A model generated the notes under the pieces. That model did not search any database, was not told the DNA's origin, and saw nothing but the letters and a program-made list of their open reading frames with translations. A DNA stretch of 64,000 nucleotides. Origin: Diaminobutyricimonas aerilata (GTDB lineage Bacteria > Actinomycetota > Actinomycetes > Actinomycetales > Microbacteriaceae). The position numbers and the translations under genes are program-made. The stretch is taken from contig NZ_PGFF01000001.1 in the NCBI RefSeq assembly GCF_002797715.1, positions 2,503,304 through 2,567,303 on the forward strand, given 5' to 3'. This document shows, one piece after another, positions 23,873 through 32,506 of this stretch. Position 1 is the stretch's first letter, and the number at the start of each line of letters is the position of its first letter.

Positions 23873-25549
23873 CTAGTCCTGGCCTGCCGGCTGCAGGTTC
23901 GTGAGGATGAGCAGGTTGTCGGTCGGCCGCGCGAACGGGTCGTCCTCGTTCGGCCAGCCCTCCGCATTGCGGGTGGAGTACTCGAACCAGTTGGCGCCGT
24001 ACCAGATCGGCACGAACGGCACCTCGTCCATCATGATCTGCGCGAGACCGGCGATGGCCTCCTTCTGGCCCTCCTCGTCGACGGCGACGCGCAGCTGCTC
24101 GAGCAGGGCATCCGTCTCGGGGTCGCGCCAGCGGATCTCGTTGGTCGCGGCCTCCTGCCCGGTGGGCGCGGTCTGGTCGCTCGCGAGCGGCTCCTGGTAG
24201 TTGCGGAACATGTTGCACGATCCGCCGCGCACGCCGAAGAGCATCTCGTACTGACCGAGCTTGCGGTCCTGCTCCATGCTCTCGGGGGTGGGCGTCTGCA
24301 CGTCGAGGGTGATGCCGAGCTCGCCGAGGTTGTCGCGGATGATCTCCGCGGCCTGCACCCAGTCGTTCCAGCCACCGGGCACCTTGAAGGTGTACTCCAT
24401 GGGCTGACCGCTCGGGTCGATGCGCGTGCCGTCGGCGCCGAGCTCGTACCCGGCCTCGGTGAGGATGCGGTCGGCCTCCTCGAGATCGAAGGGCACGTAG
24501 GTGGCGTCGCCCTGCAGCTCCTCCGGCAGGAAGTCCTCCTGCGCCGGCAGCACGAGGTTGGTCTGGCTCGCCGGTTCGACGTAGCCGAACTGGGCCTGCT
24601 CGATGATCGTGTCGCGGTCGATGGCGTGCGCCATCGCGCGACGGAACTCGACGTCGTCGAACGGCTTCTGCTCGAGGTTCATGAACAGGCTGATCGGGCT
24701 CGCCGACGGGAACCAGTAGTGGTTGTTCTCGGGATCCTTCTGCACGTACGCCTCGTCGATGTTCGGGATGAACATCGCGTTGGTGTCGTAGTCGCCGCGC
24801 GCGAGCTTGAGCTGCTCGACCTGGCCGCCGCCGTCCGCCTTCGAGAAGACGATCTCCTGCACCTTGACCTTGTCGGCCTGCCAGTAGTCCTCGTTGCGCT
24901 CGATGACGAGCTGCTGCGGGTTGAACGACTTGACCGTCATCGGACCGGTGCCGACGGGCTCGTCGTTGGTGAAGGTCACCGGGTCGTCGACCTCGCTCCA
25001 GATGTGCTCAGGGACGACGCGCACGTTGTTGATGAGCGTGAAGGCGGATGCGCCGGGCTCCGTGAAGCTGAAGGTGACCGTCGCGTCATCGGTCGCCTCG
25101 ACGGCGCTGAGGTACCGCCAGACACCCTGGGTGTCGAGCGCCGGGTTCTCCTTGATGAGGTTGAAGGTGAACGCCACGTCGGCGGCGGTGAGCGGCTCGC
25201 CGTCGGTGAACTCGACGCCGTCGCGCAGGGTGAAGGTGAGTGTCTGCGGGTCGACCCATTCGTACTCGGTGGCGAGCCACGGCTGCGCCTCGCAGCTGTA
25301 GCCGTTGACGAACATGAGCGGCTCGTACACGTAGTCCCAGGCGGCGAGGCGGGTGGCCTCGAGGAACGGGTTGAAGTTCGACTGCGGGTTCGTGCCACCG
25401 CCGAAGTCCCCGTATTGCAGCGAGCTGATCAGGCCGTCCTCGGTGAGGCCGCCCTTCTGGCCCTCCGTCCCCGTGCATCCGGCCAGGGCGGCGATCGAGA
25501 CGACGGCCGTAGCCGCGATCCCGATGCGCCATCTTCTGCGTGATGTCAT
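23873..25549 (-). CDS. family-5 extracellular solute-binding lipoprotein
   Basis: 558 residues. MTSRRRWRIGIAATAVVSIAALAGCTG is a lipoprotein signal with lipobox LAGC. The mature part has the SBP_bac_5 layout: AAWDYVYEPLMFVNGYSCEAQPWLATEYEWVDPQTLTFTLRDGVEFTDGEPLTAADVAFTFN near the start and FRRAMAHAIDRDTII mid-protein. Family members bind peptides or, in several saprophytes, beta-linked oligosaccharides. The adjacent LacI repressor and GH35 galactosidase favour a galacto-oligosaccharide ligand (inference). ATG 25549 has AGGAGGTG at the right spacing. Confidence 0.92.
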   Translation of the reverse strand: MTSRRRWRIGIAATAVVSIAALAGCTGTEGQKGGLTEDGLISSLQYGDFGGGTNPQSNFNPFLEATRLAAWDYVYEPLMFVNGYSCEAQPWLATEYEWVDPQTLTFTLRDGVEFTDGEPLTAADVAFTFNLIKENPALDTQGVWRYLSAVEATDDATVTFSFTEPGASAFTLINNVRVVPEHIWSEVDDPVTFTNDEPVGTGPMTVKSFNPQQLVIERNEDYWQADKVKVQEIVFSKADGGGQVEQLKLARGDYDTNAMFIPNIDEAYVQKDPENNHYWFPSASPISLFMNLEQKPFDDVEFRRAMAHAIDRDTIIEQAQFGYVEPASQTNLVLPAQEDFLPEELQGDATYVPFDLEEADRILTEAGYELGADGTRIDPSGQPMEYTFKVPGGWNDWVQAAEIIRDNLGELGITLDVQTPTPESMEQDRKLGQYEMLFGVRGGSCNMFRNYQEPLASDQTAPTGQEAATNEIRWRDPETDALLEQLRVAVDEEGQKEAIAGLAQIMMDEVPFVPIWYGANWFEYSTRNAEGWPNEDDPFARPTDNLLILTNLQPAGQD

Positions 25550-25590
25550 CTGACACCTCCTCGTGTCGGGGTCGTGCGGGTGCACGACCG

Positions 25591-26595
25591 TCAGTTCGCG
25601 CCCTCCGGTTCGGGGCAGCCGCAGCTGCCCCGGCGGACGACGTGGGACTCCAGGACCGTCTCGTGGGGCACGTCGCGCCCCTCGATCAGCTCCAGGAGGA
25701 GTTCAGCGGTCGTCGACGCGAGGTCGACGAGGGGGCGGGCGACGGTGGTGAGCCCGGGGCGCACGAGTCCGGAGAGCGACACGTCGTCGACACCCGCGAT
25801 GGCGAAGTCGTGGGGCACCCGCACGCCACGACCGAGGCTCGCGATGAGGAGGCCGAGCGCGGTCTCGTCGTTGGCGCAGACCGCGGCGTCGTATCCGCCG
25901 CCGATCACGCGATCGGCCGCCCGCACGCCGTCGGACTGCTGGAGCCCGACCCGCAGCGGCTCCGCGGGCGGTTCGAGTCCGGCCTCGCGGTGGGCGGCCC
26001 GGAACGCCTCCCACCGGGCGGTGATGTCGGGGGAACCGTCGGGGGTGCCGACGAAGACGAGCCGCCGGTATCCGTGGTCGTCGAGCAGATGACGCACGAG
26101 CCGCCGGATGGCGTCGTTGTCGGTACGCACCGTGACGGGCACGTCGCCGTCGTGGTCGCCGATCACGACGAGCGGCGTGCTGCGGGCCAATTGCGCGATC
26201 GTCGCGGTCGGCACGGTGCCGCCGTGCACGGCGATCCCGTCGACGCGGCGGGTCATCGCGAGGAGTTCGTCGCCGGCGTCCTGCCGCAGGTGGGTGCCGA
26301 CGATGTGCACGCTCATGCGGTGCGCGACCGCGACGCGCTCGAAGCCGTCGATGAGCTCGGCGAAGTAGGGGCCGGAGAGTCCGGGGAAGACGATGCCGAG
26401 GGCGCCGTGGCGCCGGCGGGCGAGGGCCTCGCCGAAGTGGCTGGGACGGTAGCCGTACTGCTCGATGGCCGCCTGCACGCGTTCGCGCATCTGGGGCGAG
26501 ACGCTGCCGACGCCGCGGTAGACCCGCGACACGGTGGCCGTGGACACGCCGGCGATCTTCGCGATCTGCCTCACGTTCATGCCCGGGCTGTCCAT
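25591..26595 (-). CDS. LacI-family transcriptional repressor
   Basis: 334 residues. The HTH (MNVRQIAKIAGVSTATVSRVYRGVGSVSPQMRERVQAAI) includes the hinge entry, and the periplasmic-binding-like core starts at about 60 (GALGIVFPGLSGPYFAELIDG). SCGCPEPEGAN at the C terminus adds two Cys not typical of the family. It probably represses its own operon (transporter downstream, 41 bp to the SBP gene) and the divergent GH35 gene, through the two operators at 26628-26654. ATG 26595 has GAGGAGG upstream. Confidence 0.92.
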   Translation of the reverse strand: MDSPGMNVRQIAKIAGVSTATVSRVYRGVGSVSPQMRERVQAAIEQYGYRPSHFGEALARRRHGALGIVFPGLSGPYFAELIDGFERVAVAHRMSVHIVGTHLRQDAGDELLAMTRRVDGIAVHGGTVPTATIAQLARSTPLVVIGDHDGDVPVTVRTDNDAIRRLVRHLLDDHGYRRLVFVGTPDGSPDITARWEAFRAAHREAGLEPPAEPLRVGLQQSDGVRAADRVIGGGYDAAVCANDETALGLLIASLGRGVRVPHDFAIAGVDDVSLSGLVRPGLTTVARPLVDLASTTAELLLELIEGRDVPHETVLESHVVRRGSCGCPEPEGAN

Positions 26596-26627
26596 CTCGG
26601 CCTCCTCGCCGTACGATCGTTCCCGAG

Positions 26628-26654
26628 TGTAACCGGTTACAGTAACCGGTTACA
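26628..26654. promoter_or_regulatory. tandem LacI-family operators
   Basis: Two perfect 12-bp palindromes GTAACCGGTTAC at 26629-26640 and 26642-26653, with 13-bp centre spacing, lie between the divergent lacI and GH35 genes. AACCGGTT with a central CG is the classic LacI/GalR-type half-site arrangement. Confidence 0.85.
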
Positions 26655-26689
26655 AGCACCCCCGAACGTCAGTGCCGACAGGAGGCCCC

Positions 26690-28915
26690 ATGACCGGCGA
26701 CATCCGCCTCGCCCGACGCCGCATCGAGATCGACGGGGAGCCGCGCCTCGTGCTCGCCGGCGAGGTGCACTACTTCCGCCTCGCGCGGCACGAGTGGGAG
26801 CACCGGCTGGAGCAGGCCCTCCGGGCCGGTCTCGACACGATTGCGACCTACATTCCGTGGATCTGGCACGAGCTTCCGGACGGCTCGATCGACCTCACCG
26901 GCGAGAGCGTGCCCGAGCGCGACGTCGCCGGGTTCCTCGACCTGTGCGCCGAGCGCGGACTGCGCGTCTTCGCGCGGCCGGGACCCTTCGTCATGGCCGA
27001 GCTCAAGAACGAGGGGATCCCGTACCGCATCCGCCGCGAGCATCCGCACCTCGTGCCCGTCGGCTGGGACGGCGCCCCCGCGCCGACGCGCGACCTCGAC
27101 TACCTGCACCCCGACTTCCTCGCCGAGGCGGAGGCCTGGTACGACCGCATCCTGCCGGTGCTCGCGCCACGGCAGCTCCACCGCGGCGGACCGGTCACGG
27201 CGGTGCAGATCGACAACGAGGTGGGGATGCTCGCGTGGGTCTCGAACACGCCGCACCTCACCGACGACGCGCTCGCCGCCTTCGCCGAGCGCGTCGGCGC
27301 GGACCGGTTGCGTTCCCTGACCGGGTCCGACGACCCCGCCGCGGTGCGTGGCGGTGGACTCGACGTGCTCGCGCTGCACCACGAACTCGGGTTGTTCGCC
27401 CGGCACCGCTTCGCCGGCTACCTCGATCGGCTCGCCGCATCCGCCCGTCGCCACGGCATCGAGGTGCCGCTCGCGGTCAACGTGCACGGCACGGGGGGCG
27501 GGCGTGGCACGACCTACCCGATCGGGGTGAGCCAGCTCGCGCAGGCGTACCGCGGGCGCGACGGCGTCTTCGCCGGCAGCGACTACTACCTCGGCGAGCT
27601 GACGGTGACGAACATCGCCGACCTCTACCTGAGCAACGCGATCATGACCGCCGTCAACGGGCCGGATCAGCCGATGACCTCGCTCGAGTTCGAGGCGGGA
27701 ACCGGCAACTACGGCGAAGACCTCTCCGCCCTCAACTCCCCCGAATCCGCGGAGCTCAAGACCCTGCTCACCGTCGCGCAGGGCGGGCGGCTCATCAACT
27801 ACTACCTCTTCGCCGGCGGACGGAACCCGCGCATCGAGGTGCCCGAACCCGACGGCACCGAGCGGATCGCGTTCACCGGCGAGCGCCACGGTTTCGCCGC
27901 CCCCGTCGATCCGGAGGGCGAGGAGACGGTCGCGTACGGCGCCATCTCGTCGATCGCCGCCGAACTGCGCGCGCTCGAGCCGGTGCTCGCGGCGGGCGAG
28001 GAGGAGCACGACGACCTCGTGTTCGGATTCGTCGCCGACCACTACCTCACCGAGTACCGGCACCCCGCCTCCGCCGAACGCGCGGAGCAGGCGATGGACA
28101 CGGAACGGCACCGCGGAGCCGGGTTCCGGGATGTGCTGGGTCGCGCCCTCGTGCTGTCCGGCTTCCGATTCGGCGCGGTCGACCTGCAGGCGCTCGCGTC
28201 GCCGCAGTCGGAGTGGGCGACCGGGGCGTCCGATGTGCACGCGGGCGCCGCGTGGGTGCCGGAGCTCGGCGACACCGCGATCGTGCTCTCCACCGGGCGC
28301 ACCCTCGGAGCCGCGGTGCAGCGGTACCTCGCCGACCACGTGCTCTCCGGCGGCAGGCTCGTGCTCACGGGACTCCTGCCCGATCGCGACGACGACGGGC
28401 AGCCCTGCTCGGTGCTCGCCGATGCCCTCGGGCTGCGCTCGGCGGGCATCCGCGTCGATGCGGTGACGCCCGACTCCGAGTACTGGCCGACCGTGCGCTC
28501 GACCGGGCCGCTCGGCCCGCTGCCCGACGTGCGCGTCGGGTCGGCGCAGCTGCTCGAGGCGACGGGAACGACCGAGGTGGCGACGGTGTTCACCGAGTTC
28601 GAGTCGGAGGCGCCGTGCGCCGTGCTCGTGCGCGCGGGTGCCGGTCGCGCGCTCGTGCTCGGCTGCGACTACCCCGTGCACCTCGACACGTGGCGGGCGC
28701 TGCTCGCGCTCGTCGACGTGCGGCCGGGGCTGACCGCGGACGCCGCGCGGCCCGGGCTCGTCGCGACGACGGTCGCGACCCCGTCCGGTGAGCGTGCACT
28801 CGTCGCGCTCAACGTCGCGCCGTATCCGCTCGAGGCGCGGCTCTCCCTCGACGGCGAGGCGCTCGGCGACCCGGTGCACCTCCCCGCGTTCGGGCACCTG
28901 TTGCGCCGCGTCTGA
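26690..28915 (+). CDS. GH35-family beta-galactosidase
   Basis: 741 residues, ATG with GGAGGCCCC upstream. The GH35 barrel shows VLAGEVHYFRLARHEWEHRL, TIATYIPWIWHE and VFARPGPFVMAELKNEGIPYR. The acid/base is E177 in VQIDNEVGM and the probable nucleophile E333 in SLEFEAGTG. The later part (about 380-741) contains a glutamine-amidotransferase-like and beta domains. No signal peptide, so it hydrolyses imported beta-galactosides in the cytoplasm. It is divergent from lacI and shares the tandem operators, so induction by galactosides along with the transporter is likely. Confidence 0.9.
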   Translation: MTGDIRLARRRIEIDGEPRLVLAGEVHYFRLARHEWEHRLEQALRAGLDTIATYIPWIWHELPDGSIDLTGESVPERDVAGFLDLCAERGLRVFARPGPFVMAELKNEGIPYRIRREHPHLVPVGWDGAPAPTRDLDYLHPDFLAEAEAWYDRILPVLAPRQLHRGGPVTAVQIDNEVGMLAWVSNTPHLTDDALAAFAERVGADRLRSLTGSDDPAAVRGGGLDVLALHHELGLFARHRFAGYLDRLAASARRHGIEVPLAVNVHGTGGGRGTTYPIGVSQLAQAYRGRDGVFAGSDYYLGELTVTNIADLYLSNAIMTAVNGPDQPMTSLEFEAGTGNYGEDLSALNSPESAELKTLLTVAQGGRLINYYLFAGGRNPRIEVPEPDGTERIAFTGERHGFAAPVDPEGEETVAYGAISSIAAELRALEPVLAAGEEEHDDLVFGFVADHYLTEYRHPASAERAEQAMDTERHRGAGFRDVLGRALVLSGFRFGAVDLQALASPQSEWATGASDVHAGAAWVPELGDTAIVLSTGRTLGAAVQRYLADHVLSGGRLVLTGLLPDRDDDGQPCSVLADALGLRSAGIRVDAVTPDSEYWPTVRSTGPLGPLPDVRVGSAQLLEATGTTEVATVFTEFESEAPCAVLVRAGAGRALVLGCDYPVHLDTWRALLALVDVRPGLTADAARPGLVATTVATPSGERALVALNVAPYPLEARLSLDGEALGDPVHLPAFGHLLRRV

Positions 28916-28948
28916 CCCGCGTCGCGTCTGGCGGCGCTCGGTCGGTCG

Positions 28949-29007
28949 GTTTCCCGTCAGTAGTCGCCCTTACCGGAGGCCGATGAGGGCATCTACTGAC
29001 GGAAAAC
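28949..29007. repeat. palindromic dispersed element, copy 2
   Basis: GTTTCCCGTCAGTAG (28949-28963) and CTACTGACGGAAAAC (28993-29007, one mismatch) enclose GCCCT and AGGGC, as in copy 1 at 493-551. It lies between the convergent GH35 and monooxygenase genes and could end both transcripts. Confidence 0.85.
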
Positions 29008-29033
29008 GGCGCGCGAGCAGTCTCCCGCGGGGC

Positions 29034-30548
29034 TCAGGCGCCGGCGTTCCAGGGGAGGGCCGTCGCGAGCCGGTCGGCGCGCTCGGCGGGCGCCGCGGCG
29101 GCGACGAATCCGTCGGGACGCACGAGGTGGAACCACCCTCGCCGCAGGCGGTGGTCGGGGACCTGCTCGTGGTGGTGCACCGGCACCCCGAGCCGCGACG
29201 CGGCCGACTCGACCGCCCCGGGCGGCACGTCGCCGTACACGTGCACCTGCCACCGCATCGACCGCAGCTGCTCGGCCTCCTCCGGTCCGGTCGGTAGGCG
29301 CCGCCCGACGACGGTGCCGCGACGGCCGTTGCGTTCCGCCTTCGCCTCGTCGCGCATCCAGTAGTGGATGCGGGTCTGCGACACATACCCGAAGAACCGG
29401 GATGCGCCGGGCAGTCGCGGAACGAGCGCCGGCGCGATCGGGGCCACCGCGCGCAGGGCGACGCGGCGGAAGGTCCGCGCGACCGCCCGGTCCGACGTGA
29501 CGACGTCGAACACCGCATCCGTCGTCGCGATGAGTCGTTGCGCGACCGGACGACGCTCGGCCTCGTACCGGTCGAGGGAGGCGTCGGGGGCGCCGTGCAG
29601 CACGACGTCGGCCATCTTCGCGGCGAGGTTGTGGGCATCCTGCAGGCCCGTGTTCATGCCCTGCGCGCCGACCGGGGAGTGCACATGGGCGGCGTCGCCG
29701 GCGAGGAACACCGCCCCGCGGCGGAATTCGCGCGCGACCCGGTGGTGCACCCGATAGGTGGAGAACCATCGCGACTCGCGGTAGTCCACGCCGAAGAACC
29801 GCCGCAGCCGCTCGCGCACGTGGCGTTCCGCGACCGCGGGCATCTCCGCGTTCCGCACGACGCCGATGAGCCGGTAGTCGTGGCGTCCCGCCATCGGGAA
29901 CGCGAGCAGGAAGTCGCTCGTGCCGAACCGGATGTTGACGCCGCGCTCGAGCCCGGTGACCCCGACGGCGTCGGCGACGTAGAAGGTGTGCTGATTCGTC
30001 GTGCCGTCGAACGGGATGCCCGCGGACTCCCGCACCCGGGAGGAGCCGCCGTCGGCACCGACGCAGTACCGCGCGCGGATCGTCGACGTGCCGTGGTCGG
30101 TGCGCACGGTCGCCGTCACGCCGGCGCCGTCGTCGCGGAGGTCGTCGAGTGCGGTCGCCCAGCGCACCGATTCGCCACGTTCCTCGAGTGCGTCGACGAG
30201 CATCCGCTCGTTCGCGCTCTGCTCGAGCACGAAGAGCGCGGGGAAGCGGGACAGGCCCGCCGACAGTCGCGAGATGTCGACGCGGCGGAACGCCGTCGAC
30301 TCGAAGCCGGGCGTCAGCGCGTCGACCCGCTTCGCGCGCTCGAGCACGCGGTCGACGAGCCCCAGCTGGTCGTAGATCTCCATCGTGCGCGCCTGCAGCA
30401 CGAGCGCCCGGGATTCGCGGGTCGGCTCCGTCTTGCCGTCGATGAGCACGAACCGCACGCCGAGTCGGGAGAGGCAGTTGGCCATCATGAGCCCGGTCGG
30501 GCCGGCCCCGACGATGAGCACATCGGTGTCGTCGTCGATCTCGCCCAT
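29034..30548 (-). CDS. FAD-dependent aromatic monooxygenase (PHBH fold)
   Basis: 504 residues. VLIVGAGPTGLMMANCLSRLG (about 10-30) is the Rossmann GxGxxG, CVGADGGSSRVRES the DG motif, and GAVFLAGDAAHVHSPVGAQGMNTGLQDAHNLAAK the GD motif. The thioredoxin-like C-terminal part (about 400-504) is as in phenol hydroxylase and polyketide hydroxylases. These enzymes hydroxylate aromatic rings with NAD(P)H and O2. The substrate is unknown. Start with GGGAGG upstream. The metallo-hydrolase gene 57 bp upstream and divergent TetR gene suggest a small detoxification unit. Confidence 0.88.
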   Translation of the reverse strand: MGEIDDDTDVLIVGAGPTGLMMANCLSRLGVRFVLIDGKTEPTRESRALVLQARTMEIYDQLGLVDRVLERAKRVDALTPGFESTAFRRVDISRLSAGLSRFPALFVLEQSANERMLVDALEERGESVRWATALDDLRDDGAGVTATVRTDHGTSTIRARYCVGADGGSSRVRESAGIPFDGTTNQHTFYVADAVGVTGLERGVNIRFGTSDFLLAFPMAGRHDYRLIGVVRNAEMPAVAERHVRERLRRFFGVDYRESRWFSTYRVHHRVAREFRRGAVFLAGDAAHVHSPVGAQGMNTGLQDAHNLAAKMADVVLHGAPDASLDRYEAERRPVAQRLIATTDAVFDVVTSDRAVARTFRRVALRAVAPIAPALVPRLPGASRFFGYVSQTRIHYWMRDEAKAERNGRRGTVVGRRLPTGPEEAEQLRSMRWQVHVYGDVPPGAVESAASRLGVPVHHHEQVPDHRLRRGWFHLVRPDGFVAAAAPAERADRLATALPWNAGA

Positions 30549-30605
30549 GCCGGCCTCCCTGCTGGTCGACGTCAGTCAACCACCGCGCAGGCGCGGCGAC
30601 CAGGG

Positions 30606-31331
30606 TCAGTCGGCACGGGCCGCCCGGTCGGCGCGGATGAGGCGCACCGCTTCCTCCACCCCTCCCGACCACGGGGCTCCGTGTCCGGGCAGCACCCACC
30701 GGGCGCCCAGTCCCTCGAGACGCGTGAGGGATGCGATCGCCTGCTCGGGGTCGTCGGTGAACGGCGCGGCCTGCGGACCGGGGCGACCGGTGAGCACGTG
30801 GCGCGTGGTGAGTCCGTCGCCGACGAACACCGCGCCGACGGCGGGCACGTGCACGGCGATGCTGCCCGGCGAGTGCCCGGGCAGTTCGATGATGTGCGGG
30901 CTGCCCGGAAGGTCGAGCGTCTCCCCTCCCTGCAGTTCGACCACCTCGGTGAGGTGGGCGGTGCGCGCGCCGCCCTTGCTCAGGCTGTAGGCGAGGAACT
31001 GCAGGGTCGGCAGCGGGCGGAAGCCGCCGGCGCTCGCCGAGGGCTTGGCGCCGCCCCGAGCCCGCGCCGCATCCGCCGAGTGCACGAACACGGGCACGCC
31101 GTGCTCGCGCCGCAGCCGCTCGGCGAAGCCGAGGTGGTCGGAGTCGCCGTGCGTCAGCACGACGCCGCGCACGTCCTCGATCGCTCGGCCCATGTCGCGG
31201 AGCTCGGCGAGCAGGTCGCGCCAGTGTCCGGGCAGTCCGGCGTCGATCACCGTGACGCCCTCGGCCGTGTCGACGAGGTAGGCGGCGACGATGTCGTTGC
31301 CGATGCGGTGGAGGTGCGGGGCGAGTTGCAT
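30606..31331 (-). CDS. metallo-beta-lactamase-fold hydrolase
   Basis: 241 residues. THGDSDHLGFAERL is the MBL metal motif with Asp in place of the second His (H61, D63, D65, H66), followed by ELPGHSPGSI, VFVGDGL and VLPGHG that supply the other metal ligands. Typical substrates are lactones or thioesters; the specific one is unknown. The ATG at 31331 follows GGAAGGTC. It is divergent from the TetR gene and its promoter region overlaps the TetR operator, so it is probably repressed by it with the downstream monooxygenase. Confidence 0.88.
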   Translation of the reverse strand: MQLAPHLHRIGNDIVAAYLVDTAEGVTVIDAGLPGHWRDLLAELRDMGRAIEDVRGVVLTHGDSDHLGFAERLRREHGVPVFVHSADAARARGGAKPSASAGGFRPLPTLQFLAYSLSKGGARTAHLTEVVELQGGETLDLPGSPHIIELPGHSPGSIAVHVPAVGAVFVGDGLTTRHVLTGRPGPQAAPFTDDPEQAIASLTRLEGLGARWVLPGHGAPWSGGVEEAVRLIRADRAARAD

Positions 31332-31350
31332 GGGGGACCTTCCGTCGAGT

Positions 31351-31373
31351 CATGGCTAACGTAGTTAGCCATG
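31351..31373. promoter_or_regulatory. TetR operator
   Basis: CATGGCTAAC-GTA-GTTAGCCATG is a perfect inverted repeat with 10-bp arms between the divergent MBL and TetR genes. A second, imperfect half (ATGGCTA...TAGCTAT, 31374-31394) follows directly and overlaps the tetR promoter. Confidence 0.85.
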
Positions 31374-31391
31374 ATGGCTAATGTCAATAGC

Positions 31392-31397
31392 TATACT
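31392..31397 (+). promoter_or_regulatory. -10 box, leaderless promoter of tetR gene
   Basis: TATACT, 6 nt, then ATG (31404). Confidence 0.65.
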
Positions 31398-31403
31398 TGG
31401 AGC

Positions 31404-31973
31404 ATGCCGACCCCCGACCGCACCTCGCTCGCCGACATCGTGGCCGCCGGACGCGACCTGCTCGAGTCCGACGGGCCCGCCCGGCTCACGATGCAAGCGG
31501 TCGCCGACCGCGTCGGCGTGCGCGCACCCTCGCTCTACAAGCGTGTGCGCAACCGCGAGGAGCTCATGGACCTCATCGCCGAGGCGAGCGTCAGGGATCT
31601 CGGCGCCCGCTTGCGCGCGGTCGCGGAGGCCGAGCCGGATGCGCGCGGACGGCTGCGAGCGCTCGCGGTCGCGCTACGCGAGTTCGCGCACGCGCACCCG
31701 GCGGCGTTCCACCTCGTGTTCACTCCCCCGCCCGGCACGAGCGGCTCGCGCCCCGAGTCGCTCGCCGTGGCGAGCGCGCCGCTCATCGAGGTCGCGGGTG
31801 AGCTCGCCGGGCCGGAGCGGGCACTTGATGCCGCGCGCACGGTCACGGCATGGGCCAACGGGTTCCTCGGCATGGAGCTCGGTGGCTCCTTCCGCCTCGG
31901 CGGCGACCTGGACGCCGCCTTCGACTACGGCATCGACGCGCTCGCCCGCGCGCTCACCGCATCCGGGGACTGA
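31404..31973 (+). CDS. TetR-family transcriptional regulator
   Basis: 189 residues. HTH in LTMQAVADRVGVRAPSLYKRVRNREELMDLIAE (about 28-60), and a helical ligand domain (FAHAHPAAFHLVFTP near 100, TVTAWANGFLGMELGG near 155) of the TetR_C type seen in regulators of xenobiotic responses. Earlier in-frame ATGs at 31371 and 31374 lie inside the operator. ATG 31404, 6 nt after TATACT, fits a leaderless message better. Likely autorepressor and repressor of the divergent hydrolase and monooxygenase. Confidence 0.9.
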   Translation: MPTPDRTSLADIVAAGRDLLESDGPARLTMQAVADRVGVRAPSLYKRVRNREELMDLIAEASVRDLGARLRAVAEAEPDARGRLRALAVALREFAHAHPAAFHLVFTPPPGTSGSRPESLAVASAPLIEVAGELAGPERALDAARTVTAWANGFLGMELGGSFRLGGDLDAAFDYGIDALARALTASGD

Positions 31974-31979
31974 CGCCGC

Positions 31980-32273
31980 TCAGGAGCGGCTGAGCGCGAG
32001 CAGCTCCGGAACGAGCTCGTCGACCTGACGACGCCACTCCGCCTCGGAGAGCCGTGCCCGCGGATCCGAGGCCGCCTCCGACAGCAGGTCGATCACGCGG
32101 CGCAGCGCGGCATCGTCGACCTCCGCCGTCCGACCCGCCTCGAAGACGTCGAGCAGCTCGTCGCGCCGGTCGCGCCAGCCGCGTTCGTCGACCGTCGCGG
32201 GCGGCGGTGCCGCGCGATCGAGGGCCCGGCGGATGCGCAACACCGTGTTCGGGTCGACGACGAGCTGCGGCAT
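31980..32273 (-). CDS. hypothetical protein (97 aa, helical)
   Basis: Not recognised. MPQLVVDPNTVLRIRRALDRA begins an all-helical, charged protein with two clear helices (ELLDVFEAGRTAEVDDAALRRVIDLLSEAA and EAEWRRQVDELVPELLAL). The N-terminal part resembles a WXG100-like or small coiled-coil pattern but lacks the WxG motif. The start is set at ATG 32273 because TACGCT lies 6 nt upstream. It converges on tetR with 6 bp between stops. Confidence 0.6.
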   Translation of the reverse strand: MPQLVVDPNTVLRIRRALDRAAPPPATVDERGWRDRRDELLDVFEAGRTAEVDDAALRRVIDLLSEAASDPRARLSEAEWRRQVDELVPELLALSRS

Positions 32274-32279
32274 CCGCTC

Positions 32280-32285
32280 AGCGTA
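32280..32285 (-). promoter_or_regulatory. -10 box, leaderless promoter of the 97-aa gene
   Basis: TACGCT, 6 nt, ATG (32273). The remainder of 32274-32506 contains only a CCTGAGCC-type repeat and a run of nine G (32497-32505), no gene. Confidence 0.5.
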
Positions 32286-32319
32286 CCCGCCGGCTCGGCC
32301 CCGGAGGCTGTCGGCACCG

Positions 32320-32365
32320 GTCCCTGAGCCTCTCGAGTCCGTTCCCTGAGCCTGTCGAAGGCAAC
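32320..32365. repeat. two CCTGAGCCTSTCGA motifs, direct
   Basis: GTCCCTGAGCCTCTCGAG (32320-32337) and GTTCCCTGAGCCTGTCGAAG (32341-32360). Same family as at 8447, 19397 and 20249. Confidence 0.75.
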
Positions 32366-32506
32366 CACCACGGAGCTCGACCGTTCCCCCCGTCGGCCGT
32401 CGTGCACTGAGCGCGGATGCGGCCGGCGGCCGGCGGCGTGTCGGTTCCGACGTCCGGCGTGTCGCGTCGGAGATCCGCTCTCGCTGCACGGCGCCCGGGG
32501 GGGGGC

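Noticed and set aside
32497-32505. Run of nine G as phase-variation tract
   Set aside because: It lies in the gap just after the cydDC stop codon, outside any reading frame.
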